Positions 46,991-56,948 of a stretch of 64,000 nucleotides of DNA are shown here, in pieces. A program made the translations under genes and the position numbers. Location of the stretch: assembly GCF_001886715.1 (NCBI RefSeq), contig NZ_CP018082.1, positions 4,836,001-4,900,000 on the forward strand, given 5' to 3'. The notes beneath the pieces are model-generated. The model had not been told where the DNA came from and did not search any database. It was given only the letters and a program-made list of their open reading frames with translations. Each line of letters starts with the position of its first letter. Within the stretch, counting starts at the first letter, position 1. The DNA is from Nocardia mangyaensis (lineage in GTDB: Bacteria; Actinomycetota; Actinomycetes; Mycobacteriales; Mycobacteriaceae).

Positions 46991-47599
46991 TTACGCCTGC
47001 GAAATAGGCTCCGGCAGCGTCACGGGTTTCCATGACGGCCTTCCCTTTTCGAACTCGCCGATGACGTCGGCTTGCCGCAGCGTCAGCCCGATGTCGTCCA
47101 AACCCTCCAGCAGACGCCAGCGCGTGTAGTCGTCAATATCGAACGGCAACACGACGGTTCCCGCTGTCACTGTGCGTGCGGACAGGTCGACAACCAATTC
47201 GAGGCCGGGCTGTTCCTCGATCAGCTTCCACAGCATTTCGACATCGTTCTGTGACATCTGCGCGGCGAGTACGCCGCCCTTACCCGCATTCCCGCGGAAG
47301 ATGTCGGCGAAACGCGACGAGATGACCACCCGAAAGCCGTAGTCCGACAGTGCCCACACGGCATGCTCTCGCGAGGACCCGGTACCGAAATCCGGACCGG
47401 CCACCAGCACGCTGCCGTGCCGGTAAGGCTCGGTGTTCAGAATGAAGTCCGGGTCGGCGCGCCAGCCCGCGAACAGGCCGTCCTCGAAACCTGTACGGGT
47501 CACGCGCTTCAGGTAAACGGCGGGGATGATCTGATCGGTGTCGACATTGGACCGGCGCAGCGGGACCCCGATGCCTTTGTGAACAGTGAAGGCTTCCAT
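46991..47599 (-). CDS. leuD: 3-isopropylmalate dehydratase small subunit
   Basis: LeuD carries the swivel domain that with LeuC isomerises 2- to 3-isopropylmalate in leucine synthesis. The 202-residue product begins with [20 protein letters not shown] followed by AVYLKR, then [21 protein letters not shown] and [19 protein letters not shown]. All are standard LeuD features. It lies 35 bases after leuC and forms leuCD with it. hupB is downstream on the same strand, but its own promoter probably lies in the 157-base gap. Confidence 0.97.
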   Translation of the reverse strand: MEAFTVHKGIGVPLRRSNVDTDQIIPAVYLKRVTRTGFEDGLFAGWRADPDFILNTEPYRHGSVLVAGPDFGTGSSREHAVWALSDYGFRVVISSRFADIFRGNAGKGGVLAAQMSQNDVEMLWKLIEEQPGLELVVDLSARTVTAGTVVLPFDIDDYTRWRLLEGLDDIGLTLRQADVIGEFEKGRPSWKPVTLPEPISQA

Positions 47600-47634
47600 A
47601 ACGATTCTCCTTCGATCGTGGCGATCTTCGGCGC

Positions 47635-49059
47635 TCAGGCCAGATCAGCGGGCGAGGACAGGGTGCCGCGGACCGCCGTGGCGGCGGCGACCAGCGGCGA
47701 GACCAGGTGGGTTCGACCGCCCTTGCCCTGCCTGCCTTCGAAATTGCGGTTGGAGGTGGAGGCGCAGCGCTGGCCCGGCTCGAGCTGGTCGGGATTCATG
47801 CCGAGGCACATCGAGCAGCCCGCCTGACGCCATTCCGCACCGGCTGCGGTGAAAATCTCACCGAGTCCTTCTTTTTCCGCCTGCGCGCGCACTCGCATAG
47901 AGCCAGGTACCACCAGCATTCGCACCCCGTCGGCGACGTGGCGGCCCTTCAAAACATCGGCGACCGCGCGCAAATCCTCGATGCGGCCGTTGGTGCAGGA
48001 ACCGACGAATACGGTGTCCACACTCACCTCGCGCAGCGGCTGACCGGGGATCAGGTCCATGTAACGCAGGGCCTTTTCGGCGGACTCACGCTCGTTCTCG
48101 TCGGCGATCTGGGCCGGGTCGGGCACAGTGGCGCCCAGCGGCAGCCCCTGGCCCGGGTTGGTGCCCCAGGTGACGAACGGGGTCAGCGCGCTCGCGTCGA
48201 TGTGCACCTCGGCGTCGAATTCGGCGCCCTCGTCGGTGCGCAGCGCGTCCCAGGCGGCCACCGCGGCATCCCAGTCCTGGCCCTGCGGCGCGTGCGGGCG
48301 GCCCTTCAGGAACTCGTAGGTCACCTCGTCGGGGGCGATCATGCCCGCGCGGGCGCCCGCCTCGATGGACATGTTGCAGATCGTCATCCGCGCTTCCATC
48401 GACAGCGTGCGGATCGCCTCACCGCGGTACTCCAGCACATAGCCCTGGCCGCCACCGGTGCCGATCTCGGCGATCACGGCCAGGATCAGGTCCTTGCTCG
48501 TGACGCCGGGCGCCAATTCGCCGTCGACGGTGATGGCCATCGTCTTGAACGGGCGCAGCGACAGCGTCTGGGTGGCCAGCACGTGCTCGACCTCGCTGGT
48601 GCCGATGCCCATCGCCAGCGCACCGAAGGCGCCGTGGGTGGAGGTGTGGCTGTCGCCGCACACCACGGTCATGCCGGGCTGGGTCAGGCCGAGCTGCGGG
48701 CCGACCACGTGCACGATGCCCTGCTCGCGATCGCCCATCGGGTGCAGGCGCACGCCGAACTCGGCGCAGTTGCGCCGCAGCGTCTCGACCTGGGTGCGCG
48801 AGATCGGGTCCGCGATCGGCTTGTCGATGTCGGCGGTGGGGACGTTGTGGTCCTCGGTGGCGATGGTGAGATCCGGGCGGCGCACCGGCCTGCCCGCGGC
48901 CCGTAGCCCGTCGAAGGCTTGCGGGCTGGTCACCTCGTGCACGAGGTGCAGATCGATGTAGATCAGGTCGGGTTCGCGAGAGGAACCTTCGCCGTCGCCG
49001 CGGGCGACGACGTGCTGTTCCCACACCTTCTCGGCCAGTGTGCGGGCGCGCTCGGCCAT
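47635..49059 (-). CDS. leuC: 3-isopropylmalate dehydratase large subunit
   Basis: The 474-residue aconitase-fold subunit that holds the [4Fe-4S] cluster. The start [70 protein letters not shown] and [12 protein letters not shown] are visible. Cluster cysteines lie in GSCTNGR and the CSMC pair. AAAGGTG lies about eight bases before the ATG. The divergent IclR gene begins 63 bases upstream with a palindrome between, indicating repression or activation of leuCD by that regulator. Confidence 0.97.
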   Translation of the reverse strand: MAERARTLAEKVWEQHVVARGDGEGSSREPDLIYIDLHLVHEVTSPQAFDGLRAAGRPVRRPDLTIATEDHNVPTADIDKPIADPISRTQVETLRRNCAEFGVRLHPMGDREQGIVHVVGPQLGLTQPGMTVVCGDSHTSTHGAFGALAMGIGTSEVEHVLATQTLSLRPFKTMAITVDGELAPGVTSKDLILAVIAEIGTGGGQGYVLEYRGEAIRTLSMEARMTICNMSIEAGARAGMIAPDEVTYEFLKGRPHAPQGQDWDAAVAAWDALRTDEGAEFDAEVHIDASALTPFVTWGTNPGQGLPLGATVPDPAQIADENERESAEKALRYMDLIPGQPLREVSVDTVFVGSCTNGRIEDLRAVADVLKGRHVADGVRMLVVPGSMRVRAQAEKEGLGEIFTAAGAEWRQAGCSMCLGMNPDQLEPGQRCASTSNRNFEGRQGKGGRTHLVSPLVAAATAVRGTLSSPADLA

Positions 49060-49086
49060 TGCTTGATCACCTTTCGACGGGCATAC

Positions 49087-49128
49087 TTGGAATCTCATGA
49101 TATGAGACGTTAGTATCGTTCTATGAGA
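49087..49128 (+). promoter_or_regulatory. iclR promoter with palindromic operator shared with leuCD
   Basis: A TTGGAA/TAGTAT pair with 18-base spacing (49087-49092 and 49111-49116) forms a likely promoter for the IclR gene. The spacer contains the perfect palindrome TCTCATGATATGAGA (49093-49107), and a third ATGAGA half-site at 49123-49128 covers the IclR start codon. The -10 ends 6 bases before the ATG, which suggests a leaderless transcript. The same palindrome lies 34-48 bases upstream of the leuC start on the other strand. Confidence 0.7.
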
Positions 49129-49824
49129 CAGCATAGCGGTATCGGCGTCCTCGACAAAGCCGTGGCGGTGCTCTACGCCGTCGCGGACGAGCCATGCGGT
49201 CTCAACGACCTGTGCACCCGTACCGGCCTGCCCCGCGCCACGGCGCATCGACTGGCGGTCGGGTTGGAGACGCATCGGCTGCTGGCTCGTGACGGCAACG
49301 GGCTGTGGCGTCCCGGCCCCGCGCTGACCGAACTGTCGGCGGGGGTCGCCGATCCTCTGGTGGAGGCGGCAGGGGCCATTCTGCCCCGTCTGCGGGAGAT
49401 CACCGGCGAGAGTGTCCAGTTGTACTGCCGCGACGGCAACGCGCGGGTCTGCGTGGCCGCGCTGGAACCCCCCGTCGGACTGCGCGACACCGTCCCGGTC
49501 GGCTCCCGGCTGCCGCTCACCGCGGGCTCGGCGGCCAAGGTCCTGCTGGCCTGGTCGGACCCGGAACTGCAGCGCACCGTCCTGGCCGACGCCGTGTTCG
49601 GCGAACGGGCGCTGGCCGAGGTCCGCAAGCGCGGCTGGGCGCAGAGCGCCGCCGAGCGCGCGCAGGGCGTGGCGAGTGTGTCCGCGCCGGTGCGCGATGC
49701 CGGCGGTGTGCTCGTCGCCGCGGTGTCGGTCTCGGGTCCGATCGACCGGATGGGCCGCCGACCGGGCGCACGCTGGGCCGCCGATCTGGTGGCCGCGGCC
49801 GAGGCGCTGCACAAACGGTTGTGA
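49123..49824 (+). CDS. IclR-family regulator (NdgR/AreB-like), probable control of leuCD
   Basis: A 233-residue regulator with an N-terminal winged helix-turn-helix (about 6-62, [39 protein letters not shown]) and a C-terminal IclR effector domain ([54 protein letters not shown]). In Streptomyces the equivalent gene next to leuCD, NdgR/AreB, controls leucine synthesis and responds to amino acids. The ATG at 49123 has no ribosome site but falls where a leaderless transcript would start. Here it is divergent from leuCD with a shared palindrome. Confidence 0.88.
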   Translation: MRQHSGIGVLDKAVAVLYAVADEPCGLNDLCTRTGLPRATAHRLAVGLETHRLLARDGNGLWRPGPALTELSAGVADPLVEAAGAILPRLREITGESVQLYCRDGNARVCVAALEPPVGLRDTVPVGSRLPLTAGSAAKVLLAWSDPELQRTVLADAVFGERALAEVRKRGWAQSAAERAQGVASVSAPVRDAGGVLVAAVSVSGPIDRMGRRPGARWAADLVAAAEALHKRL

Positions 49825-49828
49825 ACGA

Positions 49829-49864
49829 GAAAGACCCCCGGCCGTATTCGACCGGGGGTCTTTC
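49829..49864 (+). terminator. terminator after the IclR gene
   Basis: GAAAGACCCCCGG pairs with CCGGGGGTCTTTC around a 10-base loop, starting five bases after the stop codon and ending in a TTTCCC run. It also borders the convergent tRNA-Glu gene. Confidence 0.85.
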
Positions 49865-49869
49865 CCTTG

Positions 49870-49942
49870 TAGCCCCGACGGGATTCGAACCCGCGCTACC
49901 GCCTTGAGAGGGCGGCGTCCTAGGCCGCTAGACGACGGGGCC
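49870..49942 (-). tRNA. tRNA-Glu (anticodon CTC)
   Basis: A 73-nt cloverleaf: acceptor GGCCCCG/CGGGGCT with a G1-U72 wobble (also in mycobacterial tRNA-Glu), D arm GTCTAGCGGCCTAGGAC, anticodon stem CCGCC/GGCGG with loop CTCTCAA giving CTC, and T arm GCGGG TTCGAAT CCCGT. The discriminator is A; CCA is not encoded. It decodes GAG. Confidence 0.96.
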
Positions 49943-49970
49943 AGGACGATCTCACCGAGATGAAACCTTG

Positions 49971-50042
49971 CTGGGGTACCAGGACTCGAACCTAGAATGG
50001 CTGAACCAGAATCAGCTGTGTTGCCAATTACACCATACCCCA
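49971..50042 (-). tRNA. tRNA-Gln (anticodon CTG)
   Basis: A 72-nt cloverleaf: acceptor TGGGGTA/TACCCCA with discriminator G73, typical of tRNA-Gln, anticodon stem GCTGA/TCAGC with loop TTCTGGT giving CTG, and T arm CTAGG TTCGAGT CCTGG. It lies 28 bases upstream of tRNA-Glu and probably shares its transcript. Without glutaminyl-tRNA synthetase the adjacent GltX would charge both. Confidence 0.96.
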
Positions 50043-50194
50043 AGGATGGAAACGTTCGGCCTGCATTCCACCGGCTGGTTGTCGGTGTTGCGAGGCCGTG
50101 TTCCGCGGCGAGAAGAAGATTACCCCAACCCATGGGGTGAACTACAAATCGCCTGGTCATAGGCTACTTTTCGGCCACTTTCGGCGACCCGGCG

Positions 50195-50230
50195 GGGAGC
50201 GGACGCGACCCGATGGGCGCACCCGCTCCC
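50195..50230 (-). terminator. possible gltX terminator
   Basis: GGGAGCGG pairs with CCGCTCCC around a 20-base GC-rich loop, starting seven bases after the gltX stop. No U-run follows. Confidence 0.4.
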
Positions 50231-50236
50231 GACGCG

Positions 50237-51712
50237 CTACTCCGCAGCGGGTACCCACCCGCGAGCGGCACGCAGCCGGTCGAGGGAGACCTCACGGCCC
50301 AGCAGTTCCATCGACTCGTACAGCGGCGGGCTGATGTGCGAACCCGTCACCGCCACCCGCACCGGCGCGAAGGCCTTGCGCGGCTTGAGCCCGAGATCGT
50401 CGATCAGCGCGGTCTTGAGCGCCTCTTCCAGCGCCGGGGTGGTCCACGCGCTCAGCGGCTCCACCGCGGCGATCGCGGCGTCGAGCACCTGGTCGGCCTC
50501 GGCACCGAGGTTCTTGGCCCCCGCCGCCGGGTCGATCGCGAAGTCCTCGGGCGCGACGAAAAGGAACTTCAGCAGGCCCCACGCGTCACCGAGCACCACG
50601 ATGCGGGTCTGCACCAGGTCGGCGGCGGCCAGGAAGGTCTTCTCGTCGATATCGGCGCCGATGTGCCCGTGCGCGGTGAGGTACTCGCGCAATCGGTGGC
50701 CGAAATCACCCGGTTCCAGCAAACGAATCTGCTCGGCATTGATGGCATCGGCCTTCTTCTGGTCGAATCGCGCGGGATTCGAATTCACCGTCGAGACATC
50801 GAATGCAGCCACCATCTCCGCCATGGAGAACACATCGCGATCCTCGGCGATACTCCAGCCGAGCAGGGCGAGGTAATTCAGCAAGCCCTCGGGGACGAAT
50901 CCACGATCGCGATGCAGGAACAAATTCGATTCCGGATCGCGCTTGGACAGCTTCTTGTTGCCCTGACCCATCACGAACGGCAGGTGCCCGAACTCGGGTG
51001 TGAACTCGGCGACCCCGATACGCTGCAGCGCCGCGTACAACGCGAGCTGACGCGGAGTCGAGGAGAGCAGGTCCTCGCCACGCAACACATGGGTGATCCG
51101 CATCAACGCGTCGTCCACCGGATTCACCAGTGTGTAGAGCGGGTCGCCATTTCCACGGGTGAGCGCGAAATCGGGGACGGTACCGGCCTTGAAGATGGTT
51201 TCCCCGCGCACGAGATCATTCCAGCCGAGATCTTCATCGGGCATCCGCAGGCGCACCACGGCCGGCCGTCCCTCGGCTTTGTACGCCGCGATCTGCTCGT
51301 CGCTCAGGTCACGATCGAAATTGTCGTAGCCGAGTTTCGGATCACGCCCAGCAGCCCTGTGGCGATCCTCGACTTCCTCCGGTGTGGAGAATGCCTCATA
51401 GGCCTCACCGGCCGCGAGCAACTTCGCCACGACATCGAGGTGCTGGTCGCGGCGCAGCGACTGCCGGTACGGCTCGTAAGGACCGCCGACCTCGGGGCCC
51501 TCGTCCCAGGTGAGACCGAGCCAGCGCAGCGCGTCCAGCAGCGCGCGGTAGGAATCCTCGGAATCGCGTGCGGCGTCGGTGTCCTCGATGCGGAACACGA
51601 AACTACCGCCGTGGTGGCGCGCGTAGGCCCAGTTGAACAGCGCCGTGCGGATCAGGCCGACGTGCGGCGTGCCGGTCGGCGACGGGCAGAAACGGACCCG
51701 TACTTCAGTCAT
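50237..51712 (-). CDS. gltX: glutamyl-tRNA synthetase
   Basis: A 491-residue class I synthetase. The HIGH-type motif is in [40 protein letters not shown] follows, and KLSKR (KMSKS equivalent) is in [17 protein letters not shown]. In most actinobacteria GltX is non-discriminating: it glutamylates tRNA-Glu and also tRNA-Gln, which GatCAB then amidates. The two tRNA genes directly downstream fit this. Gene order with a fumarylacetoacetate hydrolase upstream matches Rv2992c-Rv2993c. Confidence 0.97.
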   Translation of the reverse strand: MTEVRVRFCPSPTGTPHVGLIRTALFNWAYARHHGGSFVFRIEDTDAARDSEDSYRALLDALRWLGLTWDEGPEVGGPYEPYRQSLRRDQHLDVVAKLLAAGEAYEAFSTPEEVEDRHRAAGRDPKLGYDNFDRDLSDEQIAAYKAEGRPAVVRLRMPDEDLGWNDLVRGETIFKAGTVPDFALTRGNGDPLYTLVNPVDDALMRITHVLRGEDLLSSTPRQLALYAALQRIGVAEFTPEFGHLPFVMGQGNKKLSKRDPESNLFLHRDRGFVPEGLLNYLALLGWSIAEDRDVFSMAEMVAAFDVSTVNSNPARFDQKKADAINAEQIRLLEPGDFGHRLREYLTAHGHIGADIDEKTFLAAADLVQTRIVVLGDAWGLLKFLFVAPEDFAIDPAAGAKNLGAEADQVLDAAIAAVEPLSAWTTPALEEALKTALIDDLGLKPRKAFAPVRVAVTGSHISPPLYESMELLGREVSLDRLRAARGWVPAAE

Positions 51713-51741
51713 GACTCTCTTCTCCGCGCTTGTCTGGGGTA

Positions 51742-52515
51742 TCAGCGCTTGGTGGCAACAGGATTGGTGAGGGTGCCGATGCCCTCGACGGTGACCGACA
51801 CGTTCTGCCCGGCCCGCAGCGGACCGACGCCTTCCGGTGTGCCGGTGAGGATCACGTCACCGGGCAGCAACGTCATCACCGCGCTGATCCACTCGATGAT
51901 CTTCGGGATGTCGTGCAGGAACAGCGACGTGCGGCTGCGCTGCCGGACCTCGCCGTCGACCTCGGTGGCGATCTCCAGATCGGCTGGGTCGATGGCGGTT
52001 TCGATCCACGGGCCGAGCGGGCAGAAGGTGTCGTAGCCCTTGCCTCTGGTCCACTGCCCGTCGTGTCGCTGCTGGTCACGGGCGGTCACGTCGTTGGCGA
52101 CGGTGTAGCCCAGGATCACCTCGGCGGCCTTGGCGGCGGGCACGTCCTTGCACGGTCGCCCGATCACCACGGCCAGCTCGCCCTCGTAGTCGACCTGGGA
52201 AGAGCTGGGCGGCAGGATGATCGGGGCGTGCGGGCCGACGATCGAGGTGTTGGGCTTGAGGAAGATCACCGGGTCGACCGGTGCCTCGCCGCCCATCTCG
52301 GCCGCGTGGGCGGCGTAGTTCTTGCCGATGCAGATCACCTTGCTCGCCAGGATCGGTGCCAGCAGGCGGACATCGGCCAGCGGCCAGCTCCGTCCGGTGA
52401 ACGTCGGCGAGCCGAACGGGTGTTCGGCGATCTCCTTGGCGGTGGCGTCGCCGCCGTCACCTTCGATGCTGACGAACGCGACTCCATCGGGACTGGCAAC
52501 TCGACCTAAGCGCAT
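51742..52515 (-). CDS. fumarylacetoacetate hydrolase family protein
   Basis: A 257-residue FAH-fold enzyme. Key blocks are [50 protein letters not shown] (metal-binding Glu pair), [27 protein letters not shown] and [14 protein letters not shown]. Members hydrolyse or decarboxylate beta-diketones such as oxaloacetate or acylpyruvates; the set here suits the hydratase/isomerase or acylpyruvase-type group. Exact substrate is undetermined. Next to gltX on the same strand with 29 bases between, and divergent from an MFS gene. Confidence 0.9.
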   Translation of the reverse strand: MRLGRVASPDGVAFVSIEGDGGDATAKEIAEHPFGSPTFTGRSWPLADVRLLAPILASKVICIGKNYAAHAAEMGGEAPVDPVIFLKPNTSIVGPHAPIILPPSSSQVDYEGELAVVIGRPCKDVPAAKAAEVILGYTVANDVTARDQQRHDGQWTRGKGYDTFCPLGPWIETAIDPADLEIATEVDGEVRQRSRTSLFLHDIPKIIEWISAVMTLLPGDVILTGTPEGVGPLRAGQNVSVTVEGIGTLTNPVATKR

Positions 52516-52762
52516 TCCCGGAGTCTATCGAGGCGTCTGGACCTGCCCGAACGCACCCGGGACACGCCACGGATCGGTCGATGACCGCGCCGCCGGACTG
52601 CGAGAGAACTCACACCGATGTGATTCGAAGCCGCTGCCCGCCTGCGCTATTCGCGGCGCTCGCCGACCCGGCGGCATGTGATCTTTCAGACACCGGCACC
52701 CGGGCTCACATACAGCGGTCACCGGTGTAGCGTACTTCTTGATGTTCATTCATTGAGACCTT

Positions 52763-52781
52763 CATCTCATCTATTGAGATG
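52763..52781. promoter_or_regulatory. palindromic operator candidate upstream of the MFS gene
   Basis: CATCTCA (52763-52769) and TGAGATG (52775-52781) form a 7-bp inverted repeat with a 5-base spacer, and an extra TTGAGA copy lies at 52753-52758. The island is AT-richer than its surroundings and is 29-47 bases before the GTG. The binding protein is unknown. Confidence 0.5.
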
Positions 52782-52809
52782 CAATCAGGCAACGGGCGAG
52801 GTGAGAATC

Positions 52810-54003
52810 GTGACGGAGACGCGGCCGACGGCCGAGATGACCCGGATCCGCGACGGCAGACGCTGGTCGATGCTCGCGCTCGGTGTCTTCGCCCAGACCG
52901 CCAGTTCGATCTTCATCCACGGCACCCCGTTCCTGCTGCCCGCGCTCACCGCGCGCGGTGATTCGCTGGTCGCCGCGGGCGGGCTGGTCGCGCTACCGAC
53001 CGTCGGCCTGGTGTGCACGTTGATCGCGTGGGGCTATGTCGTCGACCGGATCGGCGAACGGGTCGTGCTGGTCGCGGGGACCGCCCTGATGTTCGTGGCC
53101 GGCGTCGCGGCGGCCGTGGTGGACGACCCGGTCGCGTTCGGCGCCCTGCTGTTCCTCGGCGGCGTCGGCGCGGCGAGTTCGAACGGTGCCAGTGGCCGGG
53201 TCATCGTCGGCTGGTTCCCGCCGGATCGGCGCGGCCTGGCCATGGGCATCCGGCAGACGGCGCAGCCGCTGGGTGTCGGCATCGGCGCGCTGACCATCCC
53301 CTGGGTGGCCATGCACCACGGTATCCCCGCCGCGCTGCTGGTCCCCGCGCTGATGGCGGGCCTCGCCGCGATCGGCTGTCTGGTCGGCATCATCGACCCG
53401 CCGCGCCCGCCGACCAAGGCCGCCGACCGCGCCAACCCCTATCGCGGCGATTCCACCCTGTGGCGCATCCATGCCGTGTCGATCCTGTTGGTCGTCCCTC
53501 AGGCCGCCCTGTGGACCTTCGCCCTGCTGTGGCTGCACCGCGACCTGGGCTGGTCGCTCCCCGCCGCGGGGCTGCTGATGACCGTCACCCAGTTCCTGGG
53601 CGCCGCAGGACGAATCGGCGCGGGCGCCTGGTCGGACCGGGTCGGCAGCCGCCTGGGCCCCCTGCGTCAGGTCGCCGTCGCGGCCGTGATCGCCATGGCC
53701 GCACTGTCACTCACCGCGTGGACCGGCTGGTGGTGGCTGGCCGTGCCCCTGATGATCGCCGCCTCGGTGATCTCGGTCTCCGACAACGGCCTCGCCTTCA
53801 CCGCCGTCGCCGAGATCGCCGGCCCCTTCTGGAGCGGCCGCGGCCTCGGCGTCCAGAACACCGGCCAGAACCTTGCGATAGCCGCCGTCCCACCGGTTTT
53901 CGGTGCCGTCATCACTGTCACCGGCTTCCCCGTCGTCTACGCCATCGCGGCCGTAGCCGCCGCGGCAGCGATCCCACTCGTGCCCGTCGCCAAGCGGAAA
54001 TAG
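52810..54003 (+). CDS. MFS transporter
   Basis: A 397-residue major facilitator with about 12 helices. The cytoplasmic A-like motif is present as GYVVDRIGERVVLV between helices 2 and 3, and WSDRVGSRLGPLRQ between helices 8 and 9. GWFPPDRRGLAMGIRQTAQPLG precedes helix 5. These features recall carboxylate-type MFS permeases, but the substrate is unknown. The GTG at 52810 follows GAGGTG by six bases; another GTG lies nine bases upstream. Same position as Rv2994, downstream of the divergent FAA hydrolase. Confidence 0.87.
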   Translation: MTETRPTAEMTRIRDGRRWSMLALGVFAQTASSIFIHGTPFLLPALTARGDSLVAAGGLVALPTVGLVCTLIAWGYVVDRIGERVVLVAGTALMFVAGVAAAVVDDPVAFGALLFLGGVGAASSNGASGRVIVGWFPPDRRGLAMGIRQTAQPLGVGIGALTIPWVAMHHGIPAALLVPALMAGLAAIGCLVGIIDPPRPPTKAADRANPYRGDSTLWRIHAVSILLVVPQAALWTFALLWLHRDLGWSLPAAGLLMTVTQFLGAAGRIGAGAWSDRVGSRLGPLRQVAVAAVIAMAALSLTAWTGWWWLAVPLMIAASVISVSDNGLAFTAVAEIAGPFWSGRGLGVQNTGQNLAIAAVPPVFGAVITVTGFPVVYAIAAVAAAAAIPLVPVAKRK

Positions 54004-54118
54004 CTGCCCTACCGAGCTTTTCATTGATCGCACGGAATCTCTTGCGGCACTGTCGAACCGTAGAGGCCCGTCCCGGACCCACCGGCACCGAGCCTTCTAC
54101 TGTTCGGTGCGCCAACGG

Positions 54119-54155
54119 GATCGGCCCGCGCCGTCGTGGACAGCGCGGGCCGATC
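54119..54155. terminator. bidirectional terminator between MFS gene and leuB
   Basis: GATCGGCCCGCGC (54119-54131) pairs perfectly with GCGCGGGCCGATC (54143-54155) around an 11-base loop, lying between two convergent genes and 13 bases after the leuB stop. Confidence 0.75.
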
Positions 54156-54167
54156 GGGTCAGCGTCC

Positions 54168-55175
54168 TCAGACGATGGCGGCGATGCGGTCGCCGATCTC
54201 GATCGTGGAGGCGGCGCCGGTGCGCGAGGCCAGGTCCTTGGCGACGGCGGATTCGATACGGGCCGCGCCCTCGGTGTTGCCGAGGTGGGTCAGCAGCAGC
54301 GAGAGCGAGAGAATGGCGGCGGTCGGGTCGGCCTTGGACTGGCCCGCGATGTCAGGGGCGCTGCCGTGGACGGGCTCGAACATCGACGGGTTGGCGCCCG
54401 AGGCGTCGATGTTGCCGGAGGCGGCCAGGCCGATGCCACCGCTGACGGCGGCGGCCAGGTCGGTGATGATGTCGCCGAAGAGGTTGTCGGTGACGATCAC
54501 ATCGAAGCGGCCCGGATCTTTGACCATGTGGATGGTGGCCGCGTCGATGTGCTGGTAGGCGGTCTGCACCTCCGGGAACTCGGTGGCGACCTCGTCGACG
54601 GTGCGCTGCCACAGCGACCCGGCGAAGGTGAGCACATTGTTCTTGTGCACCAGGGTCAGGTGCTTGCGGCGGGCCTGTGCGGCGGCGAAGGCGTAGCGCA
54701 CCACGCGCTCGATACCGAAGCGGGTGTTGTTGGAGACCTCCGTGGCCACCTCGTGCGGGGTGCCGACGCGAATCGCGCCACCCGTGCCCGTGTACGGGCC
54801 CTCGGTGCCCTCGCGCACCACCACGAAGTCGATGTCCGGGTTGCCGCTCAGCGGGCTGGTGACGCCCGGGAACAGCTTCGACGGCCGCAGGTTGACGTGA
54901 TGATCCAGCGCGAACCGGGTCTTCAGCAGCAAACCACGCTCGAGCACACCGCTGGGCACCGACGGATCACCGATCGCGCCGAGCAGGATCGCGTCGTGCT
55001 GCTTGAGCTCGGGCAGCACCGACTCCGGCAGGATCTCCCCGGTCCGGTGATACCGCGCCGCACCCAGGTCGTACTCGGTCCTCTCGACACCGGGCGACAC
55101 CACGTCGAGCACCTTCAGCGCCTCGGCGATGACCTCGGGACCGATGCCGTCACCGGCGATAACTGCGAGTTTCAT
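54168..55175 (-). CDS. leuB: 3-isopropylmalate dehydrogenase
   Basis: LeuB oxidatively decarboxylates 3-isopropylmalate, the step after LeuCD. The 335-residue enzyme begins [20 protein letters not shown], has [52 protein letters not shown], and the NAD-binding [19 protein letters not shown]. It is the short actinobacterial form. serA lies 126 bases upstream on the same strand with hairpins between, so leuB may have its own promoter. Confidence 0.97.
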   Translation of the reverse strand: MKLAVIAGDGIGPEVIAEALKVLDVVSPGVERTEYDLGAARYHRTGEILPESVLPELKQHDAILLGAIGDPSVPSGVLERGLLLKTRFALDHHVNLRPSKLFPGVTSPLSGNPDIDFVVVREGTEGPYTGTGGAIRVGTPHEVATEVSNNTRFGIERVVRYAFAAAQARRKHLTLVHKNNVLTFAGSLWQRTVDEVATEFPEVQTAYQHIDAATIHMVKDPGRFDVIVTDNLFGDIITDLAAAVSGGIGLAASGNIDASGANPSMFEPVHGSAPDIAGQSKADPTAAILSLSLLLTHLGNTEGAARIESAVAKDLASRTGAASTIEIGDRIAAIV

Positions 55176-55235
55176 GAACTGCTCCGTTCGAAGTGATCCG
55201 CTGCCCGGTCACGGCCCGCGCCGCCGGGATACAGG

Positions 55236-55293
55236 TGCGCGCCGCCACCGTGGGGTGACGGCGCGCAGCTGCCGATGTCCCGGAGACCGGGAC
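55236..55293 (-). terminator. two hairpins after serA
   Basis: The first hairpin read from serA (GTCCCGG/CCGGGAC, 3-base loop, 55277-55293) begins eight bases after its stop. The second (TGCGCGCCG/CGGCGCGCA, 55236-55267) follows. Together they form a likely tandem terminator before leuB. Confidence 0.6.
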
Positions 55294-55301
55294 GGTACAA
55301 C

Positions 55302-56900
55302 TCAGGCCAGGTCGACCAGGACAACCTTCGAAGCGCCAACGGCCTCGGCGATCGAGGACTGCACCTCGGCCGGAACCTCGGCGTTGACGCGCAGCACCAC
55401 GGTGGCACCCTCGGCGTCGACGTCCTGGCTCAGCTGCGCGGCCAGGATGTCGATCTCGGCCTCGCCCAGCTTGGTGCCGATCTTGCCCAGTGCGCCGGGC
55501 TTGTCGCTGTAGTTCAGCACGGCCAGGTTCAGGCCCTCGGCGCGCATGTCGTAGTTGCGGCCGTTGATGTTGACGATCTTCTCGACCTGCTGCGGTTCGG
55601 TCAGGGTTCCCGCCACGTTCAGCGTCGAACCGTCGCCGAACACGGCGCGCAGGTCGACGAGGCTGCGGTGGGTCGGGCTCTCGGTGGCGGTGGTGACCGA
55701 GGCGGTGATGCCACGCTCCTTGGCCAGCGACGGGGCGTTGACGAAGGTGACCTGGTCCTCGACCAGCGCCGAGAACACTCCGCGCAGCGCGGACAGTTCC
55801 AGCACGGCCACGTCCTGGGCGGCCAGCTCGCCGCGCACCTGCACCTCGATGCTGACCGGCAGCTCGTTGGCGATGGCGCCGAGCAGCGCGCCCTGCTTGC
55901 GCACGACGTCCAGCCACGGGGCGACCTCGTCGTTCACGGCACCACCGGTGACGTTCACGGCGCCGGGCACGAACTCACCGGCCAGCGCCAGCAGCACCGA
56001 CTTGGCGACATCGGTGCCCGCGCGGTCCTGCGCTTCGGAGGTGGACGCGCCCAGGTGCGGGGTCACCACGACCTGGGGGAGGTCGAACAGCGGCGAGTCG
56101 GTGCACGGCTCGGTCTCGAACACGTCGAGGCCGGCGGCACGCACGTGGCCGGAGTTGATCGAGTCCGCGAGGGCCTGCTCGTCGATCAGGCCACCACGCG
56201 CGGCGTTGACGATGACGACGCCCGGCTTGGTCAGCGCGAGGCGCTCGGCGTTGAGCAGCCCCTTGGTCTCCGGGGTCTTGGGCAGGTGCACCGAGAGGAA
56301 GTCGGCACGCTGCAGCACCTCGTCCAGCGTCAGCAGCTCGATGCCGAGCTGGGCGGCCTTGGCCGGCGACACGTAGGGGTCATAGGCGACGATCTTGGTC
56401 TCGAACGCGGCCAGACGCGCGGCGAAGAGCTGGCCGATGCGGCCGAGGCCGATCACGCCGACGGTCTTGCCGAAGATCTCGACACCGTTGAACTTGCTGC
56501 GCTGCCAGGTCTTCTCACGCAGGGTCGCGTCGGCGGCGGGGATCTGGCGGGCGGCCGCGAGCAGCAGCGTGACGGCGTGCTCGGCGGCGGTGTGGATGTT
56601 GGAGGTCGGCGCGTTGACGACCATCACGCCACGCTCGGTGGCGGCGGGCACGTCGACATTGTCGAGGCCGACACCGGCGCGGGCGACGATCTGCAGCTTC
56701 TTGCCCGCGTCGAGGACCTCGGCGTCGACGGTGGTCGCCGAGCGCACGAGCAGCGCGTCGGCCTCGGGGACCGCGGCGAGCAGCGCCGGGCGGTCGGGGC
56801 CATCGACCCAGCGAACCTCGACACCGTCACCGAGCGCGTCGACGGTCGACTGGGCGAGCTTGTCGGCGATCAGAACAACAGGACGGCCTGCTTGGCTCAC
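55302..56900 (-). CDS. serA: D-3-phosphoglycerate dehydrogenase
   Basis: SerA starts serine synthesis by oxidising 3-phosphoglycerate. The 532-residue, type-1 enzyme has a substrate/NAD catalytic core (1-315): KLQIVARAGVGLDNVDVPAA, GKTVGVIGLGRIGQLFAARL, NAARGGLIDEQAL (catalytic Arg), FETEPCTDSPLF and VVTPHLGASTSEAQ (catalytic His). A long C-terminal extension (about 320-532) holds the ASB domain and an ACT domain (NYDMRAEGLNLAVLNYSDKPG), the site of serine feedback inhibition. GTG at 56900 follows AGGAG by nine bases. Confidence 0.97.
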   Translation of the reverse strand: MSQAGRPVVLIADKLAQSTVDALGDGVEVRWVDGPDRPALLAAVPEADALLVRSATTVDAEVLDAGKKLQIVARAGVGLDNVDVPAATERGVMVVNAPTSNIHTAAEHAVTLLLAAARQIPAADATLREKTWQRSKFNGVEIFGKTVGVIGLGRIGQLFAARLAAFETKIVAYDPYVSPAKAAQLGIELLTLDEVLQRADFLSVHLPKTPETKGLLNAERLALTKPGVVIVNAARGGLIDEQALADSINSGHVRAAGLDVFETEPCTDSPLFDLPQVVVTPHLGASTSEAQDRAGTDVAKSVLLALAGEFVPGAVNVTGGAVNDEVAPWLDVVRKQGALLGAIANELPVSIEVQVRGELAAQDVAVLELSALRGVFSALVEDQVTFVNAPSLAKERGITASVTTATESPTHRSLVDLRAVFGDGSTLNVAGTLTEPQQVEKIVNINGRNYDMRAEGLNLAVLNYSDKPGALGKIGTKLGEAEIDILAAQLSQDVDAEGATVVLRVNAEVPAEVQSSIAEAVGASKVVLVDLA

Positions 56901-56927
56901 TGTGGGGTACTCCTGGGGAAGAAAGGG

Positions 56928-56948
56928 GGTCGGCAGTTACCGCCGACC
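56928..56948 (-). promoter_or_regulatory. hairpin upstream of serA
   Basis: GGTCGGC (56928-56934) pairs with GCCGACC (56942-56948) around a 7-base loop, 28-48 bases before the serA start. It could belong to the mRNA leader or be a protein site; function unknown. Confidence 0.35.
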
